Assembly (NCBI GenBank): GCA_017577575.1
Contig: PKRG01000003.1
Location: 1-64,000, forward strand
Length of the DNA stretch: 64,000 nt
Direction: 5' to 3'
DNA from: Acidimicrobiia bacterium
GTDB taxonomy: Bacteria > Actinomycetota > Acidimicrobiia > Spongiisociales > ZC4RG35
A program made the translations under genes and the position numbers. Every line of letters starts with the position of its first letter. Within the stretch, counting starts at the first letter, position 1. Positions 1-8,410 of the stretch are shown piece by piece. The notes under the pieces were generated by a model that ran no database searches, was not told where the DNA came from, and worked only from the letters and a program-made list of their open reading frames with translations.

Positions 1-220
1 CGTGGGAGTTGGGGGCGTTGTCCCGGGTCGCCTCGATGAGGGCCGCTCTCTCGCCGGGTTCGAGGTAGGGGCCTTCGCCGTTGGACCCGGCGACGACGAA
101 CCCCTCGATCCCTTCCGAGGCGAGGAAACGAACGTTCTGGCCGTGAGCATCGAGGTCGAGTTCCCCCCGCTCGTCGAACGGGGTGAGGATGGCGGGCATG
201 ACGCGAGGTGGCGGAGTCAT
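1..220 (-). CDS. DapA-family aldolase/lyase, N-terminal part (cut by window start)
   Basis: Reading leftward from the ATG at 220, the frame stays open to the window edge and gives about 73 residues. They match the start of the dihydrodipicolinate synthase/N-acetylneuraminate lyase family: an early PAILTPFDERGELD segment (beta-strand 1 of the barrel) and VVAGSNGEGPYLEPGER, equivalent to the GTTGE substrate-binding loop. The catalytic lysine lies outside the window. A full dapA is present at 39266-40165, and here the loop reads GSNGE rather than GTTGE, so this copy may be a paralogue acting on another 2-oxo acid. Exact function cannot be assigned from this fragment. Confidence 0.75.
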   Translation of the reverse strand, partial: MTPPPRVMPAILTPFDERGELDLDAHGQNVRFLASEGIEGFVVAGSNGEGPYLEPGERAALIEATRDNAPNSH

Positions 221-257
221 GCCGTAAAGAGTACGACTTGAATGCGTGGATCGAGAC

Positions 258-1721
258 TCAGCGATACAACTCCGCTGTGTAGGGGTTGACCCCTCCCATC
301 GTTGGAGGGTCGCCCCTCAGCATTTCCGGAAGAGCAGCGTCGGGCAAGAGTATTCCCGATAACTGGCGAAGTTGCCAGTTGCCTCCCATGTTGAAAGTGC
401 CCGGTTCCCCAGGATAAAAGACCTCGGTCGTTCCGCCCTTCTTCCACCAAGTCCCCTGGAGCCAGGTGGCTTTATAACGGAGTATATGGCGCCATCCATT
501 TCCGGACGGCCAGGTCGGCTCCCAAAATTGTGGGACGTAGGCGAATCGTGGAGACTGAGCAAGCGATTCGTCGAACAGCACCGCCGAGTACCCGCCATCG
601 ACGTAGTCCGTGAGGCATGCCACCATGTGCTGCCACGACCCCGGATGGTCGTCTGTTCCATCACCGTCCCAGTCGAAGTCCGGGTTGCTGTTGTCAAACG
701 ACGACTTGGCGCATGATGCCGGAGTCGCTCCAGACGGTGAGCTCAGGAGGTAATACCAGAGCGGCCGGTCGTCCAGGGAGTAGCCGAACACGGCTCGCTT
801 GGGATTTGCCCCTTGCTGCAGTCGTGGTTTGAAGCCGCCCGGGATTGGCCCTGTAGCTACCCCTTCGGCGAGCCCGTTGGAGAAGCCTTGGAATGTGTTG
901 AGCGTGTCGGGCGTGTGCCCGGCGTCGATCTGGGCACAAGTATCCAGGATCTCGTTGCCGGAAAGGCCATCCGGGTCCGGGACCACACGATGGTCGAGAC
1001 CGACGGCGATATTGACCGCGATCACATCCTTTTTGGGGGATCCGGTGCAGTTCTTTGTCGTTCCGAGTTCGCTGTTGCCATAGTGAGGTGACTCGAGGCC
1101 GCCGAAGTTGCCTTGATCGCCGCCATCGCATGGCGGCTCGGCAAGCCCGGCCGAGTTATCCCGAAGACATACATGCTGCCCATCTCCAGCAGTCGCGAGG
1201 ATTCCGAATGGCAGGATCCCTCCGCCGCCACGATTCGTGATGCGCACGATGGCGTCGGCACCGGTTGAGAGTTCATCAACGCCCAGGACCCGGCCGAACG
1301 TCGTCTTGACTGTCTGAGGAGGTAGGTTCACACGGACATATCCAGCCGGGTCGACTGAGACGCAGTCGATGATGCTCGTCGGCCACCCGCTGGGGGCGGC
1401 TACAGGCACGAAGTTGTGTCCACTCGAGTTGAGCGTGGCGCGCTCTGGATCCGTGCATGAGGCCCACTGCTCGACGGTGATGGATCCGGACGGAACGTTG
1501 CGCTCGGCGAAGTCGAGGATGTAGTCGCGAATGGTTGCGTTCGATCCAAGCATTTCTACAGCGCCCGCCATAGCGGCGACATCGGCTGCGGTCTGATCTC
1601 CGCGTCGTTCAGAGAAGCCCAATCCGAGGTCGATTGCGAAGGCTGCGATCCCGAGTACCAGGATCAGGGCGGCACTTGCGAGGATCGCGACGGCGCCTTT
1701 CTCGCTGTTGTGTTTCAGCAT
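258..1721 (-). CDS. TadG-like pilus/secretion-associated protein
   Basis: A 487-residue protein starting at the ATG at 1721, whose first 7 bases overlap the end of the TadE-like gene. Residues 1-40 have the Tad-domain N-terminus (EKGAVAILASAALILVLGIAAFAIDLG): a short basic lead, one membrane helix and then a surface-exposed body. The region near residues 40-60 (RRGDQTAADVAAMAGA) is typical of TadG proteins. The long C-terminal part is rich in Asp, Gly and Trp and contains an acidic stretch (DFDWDGDGTDD) resembling calcium-binding repeats. TadG-type minor pilins sit at the base of Flp pili or in the cell envelope. The rest of a tad operon is not visible. In-frame residues upstream of 1721 look non-coding, so the shorter start is preferred. 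Confidence 0.7.
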   Translation of the reverse strand: MLKHNSEKGAVAILASAALILVLGIAAFAIDLGLGFSERRGDQTAADVAAMAGAVEMLGSNATIRDYILDFAERNVPSGSITVEQWASCTDPERATLNSSGHNFVPVAAPSGWPTSIIDCVSVDPAGYVRVNLPPQTVKTTFGRVLGVDELSTGADAIVRITNRGGGGILPFGILATAGDGQHVCLRDNSAGLAEPPCDGGDQGNFGGLESPHYGNSELGTTKNCTGSPKKDVIAVNIAVGLDHRVVPDPDGLSGNEILDTCAQIDAGHTPDTLNTFQGFSNGLAEGVATGPIPGGFKPRLQQGANPKRAVFGYSLDDRPLWYYLLSSPSGATPASCAKSSFDNSNPDFDWDGDGTDDHPGSWQHMVACLTDYVDGGYSAVLFDESLAQSPRFAYVPQFWEPTWPSGNGWRHILRYKATWLQGTWWKKGGTTEVFYPGEPGTFNMGGNWQLRQLSGILLPDAALPEMLRGDPPTMGGVNPYTAELYR

Positions 1722-2164
1722 GAAGCGGTTCCACTCGACCAACTGGAGGCAGGCTGCTCGAGCCGGAACTCCACTCGTGAGGTGAGGGTGTCTGGGTACA
1801 GGGCTCCGACGAAGGGAAGGGATGAGAAGCCAGTTAGTGAGCCTGCCTCGACAGTCACCTCGACGCTGCCGGTGCTGCCGATCGTGCCTGCCCCTTCGTC
1901 CCACACGATCGTCACACCACCAGCGATGTCCATCGCGTCGCACACCGTCGAGGTCATGTCAGCTGTCGATGCCGTGTTGACGGTGGCGAGTCTCGCTGCC
2001 TCTCGAGCCCCGTATCGCACGTCCTGTTGCTGGGAGATGAACCAGCCGAAGTCGACGATTCCTATGACGAGCATCAAGAGCAGTGGCGCGACGAAAGCGA
2101 ACTCAACAAGGGTCGCGCCGCGCTCGCGCGCGTTCGACCACATCAAAGATCCGGACCCATTCAT
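1715..2164 (-). CDS. TadE-like minor pseudopilin
   Basis: The core motif RERGATLVEFAFVAPLLLML followed by an amphipathic helix (VRYGAREAARLATV) is diagnostic of the TadE-like family, a single-helix pseudopilin with an extracytoplasmic domain. From the ATG at 2164 the protein has 149 residues. An ATG at 2143 and a GTG at 2260 are alternative starts, and the ribosome site is weak for all of them. The gene overlaps the downstream TadG-like gene by 7 bases, so the two are translated together. Its upstream region is occupied by an IS3-family element whose inner end lies about 140 bases before the start, so its native promoter may be lost or replaced. Confidence 0.7.
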   Translation of the reverse strand: MNGSGSLMWSNARERGATLVEFAFVAPLLLMLVIGIVDFGWFISQQQDVRYGAREAARLATVNTASTADMTSTVCDAMDIAGGVTIVWDEGAGTIGSTGSVEVTVEAGSLTGFSSLPFVGALYPDTLTSRVEFRLEQPASSWSSGTASC

Positions 2165-2312
2165 TTCCCGTCCGAGTCTCCGAGCAGGGATCTTCGTTAC
2201 AGCGGATTCGCCGAATGGGCCGATTGGCTCACGCCACGTCGGGCAATTTGACTGAGACACCTGTCCATCGGGGGAAGACTCTGTGTACGTGGTCCTCTAT
2301 CAGCCATGAACA

Positions 2313-2333
2313 GCACCCGGTTCGTTGGACAGC
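2313..2333. repeat. IS3 left inverted repeat
   Basis: GCACCCGGTTCGTTGGACAG begins here. The reverse complement of 3576-3597 matches it in the first 8 bases and in the last 9 bases, with one base of length difference in between. Confidence 0.75.
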
Positions 2334-2346
2334 GTTCGTGTCTGTT

Positions 2347-3252
2347 TCATGCTGCCACCTCGCCTTGGGTTGAGGTGAATGCTTCTCGTGGGGTCTTGTG
2401 GCCGTGGCGTTGGATGAGCCATTCGTTGTTGTAGGTCTCGGTCCAGGACGCGACAGCCTGGCGGAGGTCGTCGACGGTGTCGTGCAGTTCGGCCCAGAGG
2501 CATTGCTCTTTGAGGGTGCGGATGAACCGTTCGGCGCAGCCGTTGGTTTCTGGCTCACCAATGAAGGCGGCGTCGTCTCCGATACCGAGCCAGGCGATCG
2601 ACCCCAAGAAGTGCTTCGAGCGGTATTGAGGGCCCCAGTCATGGCGGAGGCTTATGCCTCGAGCCACGTCGGGTCCGAGCCCGCCGAAGCGGTCGATGAC
2701 GGCGTCGTAGACCGGCTGCAACGCGGCGATCCGGTCGCCTGTCTTGGCGACGTGGGTCCACGCTTCGGCTGACCAGTGATCGACGTTGGCGAACACCCAC
2801 ACCCATCCGTCGAGGCGGGTCCAGGCCATGGTGGCGTCGGTTCCCCACCGCAGGTTCGGGCCGTCGGGGATGATCGTCCCGTCGTGGGGATGTGGTCGAC
2901 GCCGCCCCCTGGCTCGTTGGGGAGCCAACAGCCCATGGAGTCGCATCAGCCGCAACACCCGCTTCCCGCCGACTCCGATGCCGTGCTGGCGGCGGAGCCG
3001 GGCCCGCACTTTGCGGTATCCCTCCCCGGCGAACGGCGAGTCGGCGATCACCCGGCGGATCAGCTCTGTCAGCTGGTCGTCGGCAATGTCGGTGAGGGGG
3101 CCGGGTCGGCGACCCAGGGCGTCACCACGGAGACGACGGTGATACACCGTGGACCGGGACGCTCCCAGCACCTCACACACCCGAGCTAGCGGGAAGGGGC
3201 CTTCGGCGGCTATCTCGGCCGCCTCGGCGGCGGGATCTGAAGCCCCCTTTTT
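2347..3252 (-). CDS. IS3-family transposase OrfB (DDE integrase domain), made by frameshift
   Basis: About 301 residues in the -1 frame relative to OrfA. An HTH-like segment (LARVCEVLGASRSTVYHRR) is followed by the rve/DDE catalytic core: first Asp in RWGTDATMAW, second Asp in LRHDWGPQYRS, and Glu in ETNGCAERFIRTLKEQ. The end (YNNEWLIQRHGHKTPREAF) matches the conserved IS3 OrfB terminus. There is no plausible start codon near the beginning of this frame, which supports synthesis as an OrfAB fusion by -1 slippage on the A-run at 3248-3253. No disabling mutation is seen. Confidence 0.85.
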   Translation of the reverse strand, partial: KKGASDPAAEAAEIAAEGPFPLARVCEVLGASRSTVYHRRLRGDALGRRPGPLTDIADDQLTELIRRVIADSPFAGEGYRKVRARLRRQHGIGVGGKRVLRLMRLHGLLAPQRARGRRRPHPHDGTIIPDGPNLRWGTDATMAWTRLDGWVWVFANVDHWSAEAWTHVAKTGDRIAALQPVYDAVIDRFGGLGPDVARGISLRHDWGPQYRSKHFLGSIAWLGIGDDAAFIGEPETNGCAERFIRTLKEQCLWAELHDTVDDLRQAVASWTETYNNEWLIQRHGHKTPREAFTSTQGEVAA

Positions 3253-3557
3253 TCGGCCGCCCGCCGCAAGATCTCGTTCTCCATCGTCAACTCGCCGATC
3301 TTGCGTTCCGCCTCCGAGAGGCGCCGGTCCCCCTCGGCCCGGGGACGCTTCTGTTTCAGACCCTGCTTGCCCGACTCCAAAAAGTCGTCCCGCCACGCCG
3401 CAAGGCGATGCGCTTCCACCCCCACCTCCCGGGACACGTCCTCCAAAGACTCGCCCCGCAACAGCCGCAACACCACATCGATCTTGCGGTTCGCTGACCA
3501 TCTCGGCTTCGACCGGAAATCGCCGGCCTCGTCGTTGGATACCGACATGAGCACCAT
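3210..3557 (-). CDS. IS3-family transposase OrfA (HTH protein)
   Basis: 115 residues from an ATG preceded by AGAGGAGCGAGC, a strong ribosome site. Residues about 20-65 form the HTH_Tnp_1-type DNA-binding domain (RKIDVVLRLLRGESLEDVSR). A leucine-rich coiled segment follows (LSEAERKIGELTMENEILRR), as in OrfA proteins, which multimerise through it. The C-terminus after the slippery run is the frame-0 product. OrfA alone regulates transposition, and the fusion with OrfB is the active transposase. Confidence 0.85.
   Translation of the reverse strand: MVLMSVSNDEAGDFRSKPRWSANRKIDVVLRLLRGESLEDVSREVGVEAHRLAAWRDDFLESGKQGLKQKRPRAEGDRRLSEAERKIGELTMENEILRRAAEKRGLQIPPPRRPR
3243..3253 (-). other. Programmed -1 frameshift site (A6G5 run)
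   Basis: On the coding strand the sequence reads GCCGAAAAAAGGGGGCT. OrfA reads GAA-AAA-AGG, while OrfB needs CGA-AAA-AAG. A lysyl-tRNA on AAA can slip back one base onto AAA, so the run joins the two frames exactly where they overlap. Homopolymer slippery sites are standard in IS3 elements. The register is slightly different from the canonical A-AAA-AAG heptamer. Confidence 0.75.
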
Positions 3558-3575
3558 GCTCGCTCCTCTCTATCG

Positions 3576-3597
3576 GCTGTCCAATCACTCCGGGTGC
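3576..3597. repeat. IS3 right inverted repeat
   Basis: GCTGTCCAATCACTCCGGGT begins here. It is the imperfect inverse of the left repeat at 2313-2333. It lies 19 bases upstream of the orfA start codon, so the transposase promoter probably overlaps it. Confidence 0.75.
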
Positions 3598-3603
3598 GGT
3601 GGA

Positions 3604-4122
3604 CCCCGACTAAAGCTGCGTCGCGTCCCGTGAACGAGATCGCCTCTAGGCCGCACCTGCTGCTCGTGGGGATGATCGAGAACTTGGCAGGTTGCGTGAG
3701 CGCGCTTCGCCCGGACCGTCCATCGCATGTCAAGCAGATCGCACGACGTCTACCGCTCTCCCGAGCTGGCTGACCTTCTTCGCCGCCTGATACGCGGTGA
3801 GGCGGAGTCTGAGCTCCACAAGGTTCGCTTTGAGCGCGTGCAGCCTGTTGGCAGAGCAATAGACGATATAGAGAAGTCTCTAAGCGGAGGTGCCGATGCA
3901 GAATAGTATCTTGCGAACATGGCTTTACCGAAACGTGACATCCGATGGCGACTGGAGCGATCCCTGGTCCGCCGGCAATCGGTCGCCCTGGCATGGGCGT
4001 CGTTGCTACGCATGTCACAGACTTCCCGGGTCCGACGGCCTCCCGGGAAGAACGCGCCCGGGTGTAATTCCGGTCCTGGTGCCCCGCGCCAGGCTTGAGC
4101 TCGGTGAACACGGAGGTTTGGC
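3604..4122. other. Gap between IS3 and serine recombinase
   Basis: 519 bases with no confident gene. They hold the 59-residue frame at 3727-3906 and a second basic 59-residue frame at 3919-4098 (start MALPKRDIRWRLERSLVRRQ), neither with a clear ribosome site. Large serine recombinases often lie next to their attachment site, so an attL or attR could be here, but no core repeat could be identified by eye. Confidence 0.4.
3727..3906 (+). CDS. Possible small protein upstream of the serine recombinase
   Basis: An ATG-started frame of 59 residues (MSSRSHDVYRSPELADLLRR at the N-terminus) ending in TAG at 3904. It is charged and predicted helical, without Cys or membrane segments. There is no good ribosome site and no family was recognised. 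It is the only frame in the 3604-4122 gap with an amino-acid composition that looks coding, and it points the same way as the recombinase 216 bases downstream. It could be a small element-encoded accessory protein, or chance. Confidence 0.3.
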   Translation: MSSRSHDVYRSPELADLLRRLIRGEAESELHKVRFERVQPVGRAIDDIEKSLSGGADAE

Positions 4123-6618
4123 ATGACCATGGATCGAACCACAGCCGCTTCGCGAATTGACCATCTCGTCGTGATCCGCGAGTCCAGTCGACACAATCGG
4201 GAGCTGATGGAGGGAATGATCCTCACAACTCTGAGCAAGGTGCTCGATCTACCCGGAGCCCGGGAGCTCGTTCAGGCGGGACTCGACGTCTTCGACAACC
4301 CCAACGAGTACTCGGCAGTCTCCAAGCGCGTAGGTCGTAGCACGATCAGACTGATCGAGCGAGAAGGTGTCCTCTACTTCTATTCGATGGGGTCAGCAGC
4401 CGCTAAGGATCTCGCTGACGGCAACGCTTTCGCTCGCGAGCTGGTCGCGGTCATCCGACACTATCGACCCAGGACGGTTTGGGCCGACAGCCTCACCCGC
4501 CTGGTCCGGTCAACTCAGGCCATTGGGGAAATTCTCAGCGCACTCGCCGAGAACTGCGACCGAGTCTGCGCTGAACTTGACATTCGTCCCAATACCGCCG
4601 ATGGCCAGATGTTCTTCACGATCCTCGGGCTGATGGCGGCCAACGAACGAGACAACATCGTGCGGCGCCACACGGCGGGACGCATCAATCAGTGGCGCCG
4701 AGGGAAATGGATTCCCACGGCATACCCACCTGGCTATCGCCTCGAAGATGGTCGTCTGGTCCTGGACGACGAGATGATCGAACCGGTCCGACACCTCCTG
4801 CGGCTGTTGGCCGATACGTCGTTGACAGCCGCCCAGGTGGTGCAGCGCGCTGCAGAGGTTGGCGTTACCACACGAATGCTGAAGGACCTCTATGGCGCCA
4901 AGGCCACGATTGCGAACGCAAGAAACCCATCGGGCGTTCTGAAGACCGTGATGCGTTGGCTCGAGGTCTATGAGAAGGGACGCTACGAGGTCTTGTGGCC
5001 GAACCCCTTCCCTGGCGTATCTGAGATCGCGGGGATCGAAGTCGAAGAACTGACCGATTCCTTTAGCGACGCCTCTTTCAGCGACGCCCGAGAACAGGAC
5101 GAAACAGACGCTCGCTGGGCCCACGACCCTTCTCGCTACAAGTACGGGGTGCTGAGGCTTCCGTACACGGTCGAGCTTCCAGCAGGCGGTTGGGCTGACC
5201 AGGCGACGTTCGACGGGATTCGGAAACGCTCCCAAGCCTTCCTTCCAACTGGCGGCTCGGCCCATCGTCTCACCGCCCCGCTGTCTGGGCTCTTCAGGTT
5301 TGAAAGCGGCGAGAACGAGTTCGCCCTCCTCGCCCACAGGCGAGCCACTAGATACGTCCTCTTGAAGAGACCCAAGGACCCGAACCGTCGCCACCAGGGA
5401 TGGGTTAGGGATTTCGGCTCAGACGGTGAGATGGTGGCCATCGTCGACCGATCTGAGCTCCACTCGTCGCTAGTCACCGAGATCGTCAACGCGATCGAAC
5501 ACGGACTTCCGGCGGAGTTGAACAGTTCCCGATTCGTCTCATATGGGGACCTACCGGAGATCAATCAGGTTGACGCGAACATCCGTGCGTTGCGCCAGAA
5601 GATCGAGGCCACGAGAGAGAATCTTCGTCGAGCCCGCCACTTCGCATATAGCGCACCGCTCGACGAGGCCGAGGTGTGGGCGAAGGATTGCGAGCGGTTC
5701 AGCAGCGAGCTTCGCCGACTGGAGAACGATCTCCAGGTTCTAGAGGAGGCGCGGGCAGAGCCGGTTCTCGAAGACGAGTTCGAAACCAACGCCCAGATGG
5801 TCGCGGCAGCCCTGGCGCCGCTTGCCAACACCGACAGGACGGGGCCTCTAGAGCTTCGAGCCGCCCTCAGCACGATCATCGCTGACGAACGAATGTCTGT
5901 CTCCCCCACCGCCGTTTCGTGGGAGCTTTCAATTGAGCTTCCCCATCCAGAGGGCGTAGTCAGACTGGGGCCAATCCACGGTGCCGTCCAGAACCTCTTG
6001 GAGAGCACGCGTCGTCGTAACGGCACCTCACCCAAGGCTCAGCGCCGGGAACGGGCCCGTCGTCGCGCCGAATTGGTTGCTGCGGGCTTGCCCGAGGATG
6101 CCGCGTCCGTTGTGGCCGCCTGTCCTCACCCCGACCTTTGGCAGATCATCAAAGCCCACCTAGCCGAAGACCCCTACCCGGAATCGGTCGACCGGTCCTG
6201 GGCAGCCCACGTCGTCTCCGTTTACGTGAACCCGGAATTTCGCTGGGAACCCGGCAAGTGGCAGATCACCTATCCCATCCGCCAACGAATCCTCGACGCC
6301 ATAGTGAGTCATGGCGGGAAGGTGCTGCAGAGCGTCTTGGAGAAGGAAGGTTTTCGTGCCGAGCAAGTTCGATATCTCCGGCGCCAAACCAAGAGCCCCA
6401 CCGGAAGCCCAATTCTCGCTACAGAGGGTCGAGGTGCGCAGAGGACAATCTCGCTCCTTCCCTGCCCTCACTGCGGCGGGCACGCATCAGTCTCCTGTCT
6501 CACGCCGGAAACTCAGCCGGGCGTCCTCTGCCCCGATTGCCGACGCACACCAGCTGCGAACTCGCCGATCTTCCCGGAGTGGTACCTGCCGGCTCGCAGG
6601 GCGGACGCAGCTGCCTGA
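4123..6618 (+). CDS. Large serine recombinase (site-specific integrase)
   Basis: 831 residues. The N-terminal resolvase domain has R19-x-S21 (IRESSRHN) as the likely nucleophile region, ADSLTRLVRS (residues 121-130) in place of the usual DRLSR block, and MAANERDNIVRRHTAGR (171-187), the conserved ER helix leading to the DNA-binding part. YPPGYRLEDGRLV then starts the recombinase domain. A coiled coil lies around residues 485-545 (rich in EATRENLRRARH-type heptads), as expected for synapsis control. A CPHC...CPDC zinc ribbon is at about residues 781-806, at the extreme C-terminus. The enzyme would integrate or excise an element by a serine mechanism. Family membership is firm, but the missing Tyr before R19 and the terminal ribbon make it divergent. 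Confidence 0.85.
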   Translation: MTMDRTTAASRIDHLVVIRESSRHNRELMEGMILTTLSKVLDLPGARELVQAGLDVFDNPNEYSAVSKRVGRSTIRLIEREGVLYFYSMGSAAAKDLADGNAFARELVAVIRHYRPRTVWADSLTRLVRSTQAIGEILSALAENCDRVCAELDIRPNTADGQMFFTILGLMAANERDNIVRRHTAGRINQWRRGKWIPTAYPPGYRLEDGRLVLDDEMIEPVRHLLRLLADTSLTAAQVVQRAAEVGVTTRMLKDLYGAKATIANARNPSGVLKTVMRWLEVYEKGRYEVLWPNPFPGVSEIAGIEVEELTDSFSDASFSDAREQDETDARWAHDPSRYKYGVLRLPYTVELPAGGWADQATFDGIRKRSQAFLPTGGSAHRLTAPLSGLFRFESGENEFALLAHRRATRYVLLKRPKDPNRRHQGWVRDFGSDGEMVAIVDRSELHSSLVTEIVNAIEHGLPAELNSSRFVSYGDLPEINQVDANIRALRQKIEATRENLRRARHFAYSAPLDEAEVWAKDCERFSSELRRLENDLQVLEEARAEPVLEDEFETNAQMVAAALAPLANTDRTGPLELRAALSTIIADERMSVSPTAVSWELSIELPHPEGVVRLGPIHGAVQNLLESTRRRNGTSPKAQRRERARRRAELVAAGLPEDAASVVAACPHPDLWQIIKAHLAEDPYPESVDRSWAAHVVSVYVNPEFRWEPGKWQITYPIRQRILDAIVSHGGKVLQSVLEKEGFRAEQVRYLRRQTKSPTGSPILATEGRGAQRTISLLPCPHCGGHASVSCLTPETQPGVLCPDCRRTPAANSPIFPEWYLPARRADAAA

Positions 6619-7074
6619 CCTAGCCGCAGGAACGACGGCGACAGCGTTGACCCCCGGATCTACGCGCTGGCACGTTCGCCATAGCCAGGAGTGAACGTGA
6701 CGACTTCCGCAGATTCAGGAGATCATCCCGCCTGGTCGACCAAGCAACAGGCGTCCCCTGTTGCCGTTGTTAGATTTGTTAGTCCACGCCCCGGGTCCCC
6801 AGCTAACCATGGGCGGCCTCGGGTACCTGGCCGGGCCGGGCGTCCGGAACGGCCCAACTGACGCTGGCGCAACCTCGCCTAGTTCTACAGCCCCCCGATG
6901 AGGGAGGCGAGCAGGAAGATCTTCCTGAGCACACCCCGCCCGCCATTTGAGAGCCTGACGGAGATCTAACCCACCTGATGAAACACGCGCCGCCATGTCA
7001 CGGGCGAGTTGGATGCCGGACTGCCGAAAGAAGGCGCAGCCGCAGGGCGGCTCGACCAGAGGGGACAGCGCTTC
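6619..7074. other. Convergent intergenic region, nothing recognised
   Basis: 456 bases between the 3' ends of the serine recombinase and the ATPase gene. The only long frames are GC-rich, Pro/Arg-biased and lack family similarity. No tRNA, strong terminator hairpin with a T-run, or clear repeat was found. Confidence 0.5.
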
Positions 7075-8358
7075 TCAGGGCCCCAAAGCCCCGATCGGAA
7101 TCACGGCAACCCCGTCTTTCCTCGTGAACCCCACCCCAGACGCAACAATCACCGCAAGCCGGGACGGCTCACCGGCCCGTTTAGTGTCAACACGCTCAGA
7201 TGCGAACCTGAGCAGGTTCCTGGCCGCCACCTCGATGCCCTCCTCGGTCCCCAGCTCCACCTCGAATGCCGCCCATTCGCCGGACCTGGTGGTGACCACC
7301 GCATCCACCTCCAGACCCGTCTCGTCCCGGTAATGCAAAACCTCACCTTCGGAGTGCTGTGCGTACACCCGCAGATCTCGCACGACCAGCGACTCGAACA
7401 GCAACCCAAGCATCTCGACGTCCCGCCGGAGGGCGGCAACACTCGCCTCCAACGCCGCCACAGCAACCGACGGGTCGACGAAATGACGCTTCGCTTTTCC
7501 CCGGACCCGGGTCCGTGAACGTAGACGGGGGGTCCAGGCCGGCTGGTCCTCGACCAGCATCAGCCGCTCCAGCGCGGCGAGATACTCGATCACCGTGGAA
7601 CGGTGAGGGCCGTTCCCACCCCCACTGTGCTTGTCCGGCGGCAGTCCGGCGTCCCTGGTGATGACCGTCGTGGCAGCCTGGGTCGCCACGTTTCGCGCCA
7701 GAGACTGGATTACACGCCTTACCCGCGCCGGATCGCGACGCGCATTGTCCACCTCGTGGATATCGGTGTTGCAGACCTCCCGGACGTAGTCGGCCACCCA
7801 CCGACTCGCCTCCTCCGGGGAGGCGTCTAGCAGCGCCGGCCAGCCGCCCTTGACGATCCGCGACGAAACGTCGGCAACGCTGACTTCTGTGGTGACCGTA
7901 GGCGGGGGCGCACCGGCAAGCACGTCTCTCAAGGACACCTCCCCAGTCGAATCGCCCGATTCGAACAGGGACATGGTCCGCATCCGCAGCCGCGAGATCC
8001 TGCCCGCGCCGCTGTGTCGGGTTATGTCGCCGGGCGGTCTAGCTGAGGCGGTGAGGATGAACTGGCCCGGTGCGCCCGAAATGTCGACCGCCCGGCGAAC
8101 ATGGTTCCAGATCGCGGGCGCCGTCTGCCATTCGTCGATCAGGCGGGGACGTTCCTGGGGCTCCCCCAGGATCAGGGAAGGATCCAGCTCCGCGAGCTGT
8201 CGCAGCTGAGGCTCCAAGTCGAGGTATACAAAGGAGACAGCCTGCTGCTTCCCCGTCGAGGTCTTTCCACAAGCCTTCGGGCCCTCGATGAGGACGCCGC
8301 CGGAGTACTGCAGCCGGTGGCGTAACTCGGCATCAACGACACGGGGGAGATAGCTCAA
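7075..8358 (-). CDS. AAA_14/DUF4143-type ATPase
   Basis: 427 residues. The Walker A motif is GPKACGKTST near residue 27, preceded by the short YSGGVLIEGP lead typical of AAA_14 proteins. RPRLIDEWQTAPAIWNHVRR (about residues 70-90) corresponds to the Walker B/Asp-Glu-Trp block. The second half has DUF4143 character, ending in a nuclease-like fold with FESLVVRDLRVYA and EVDAVVTTRSGEWAAFEVEL, a motif pattern reminiscent of PD-(D/E)XK enzymes. The cellular role of this family is not well defined; some members accompany toxin-antitoxin or mobile DNA. It sits between two recombinase genes, and its upstream region contains four copies of a short repeat. Confidence 0.8.
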   Translation of the reverse strand: MSYLPRVVDAELRHRLQYSGGVLIEGPKACGKTSTGKQQAVSFVYLDLEPQLRQLAELDPSLILGEPQERPRLIDEWQTAPAIWNHVRRAVDISGAPGQFILTASARPPGDITRHSGAGRISRLRMRTMSLFESGDSTGEVSLRDVLAGAPPPTVTTEVSVADVSSRIVKGGWPALLDASPEEASRWVADYVREVCNTDIHEVDNARRDPARVRRVIQSLARNVATQAATTVITRDAGLPPDKHSGGGNGPHRSTVIEYLAALERLMLVEDQPAWTPRLRSRTRVRGKAKRHFVDPSVAVAALEASVAALRRDVEMLGLLFESLVVRDLRVYAQHSEGEVLHYRDETGLEVDAVVTTRSGEWAAFEVELGTEEGIEVAARNLLRFASERVDTKRAGEPSRLAVIVASGVGFTRKDGVAVIPIGALGP

Positions 8359-8410
8359 ATGTCACCCCGCATTCGACACTTACGTTCCGTGTCTGCGGCC
8401 AAGCCCATGC

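Larger units (their letters stand above)
2307..3603 (-). mobile_element. IS3-family insertion sequence
   Basis: The element contains two overlapping transposase frames (orfA 3210-3557, orfB 2347-3252) and is bounded by imperfect inverted repeats at 2313-2333 and 3576-3597. These share GCACCCGG and TTGGACAGC around a 4-5 base mismatched centre. The left end may begin with TG (2307), as is usual in IS3 elements. The right boundary is approximate, and no clear target-site duplication was found. Length is about 1.3 kb, normal for the family. All transposase motifs are intact, so the copy may still be active. Confidence 0.85.
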
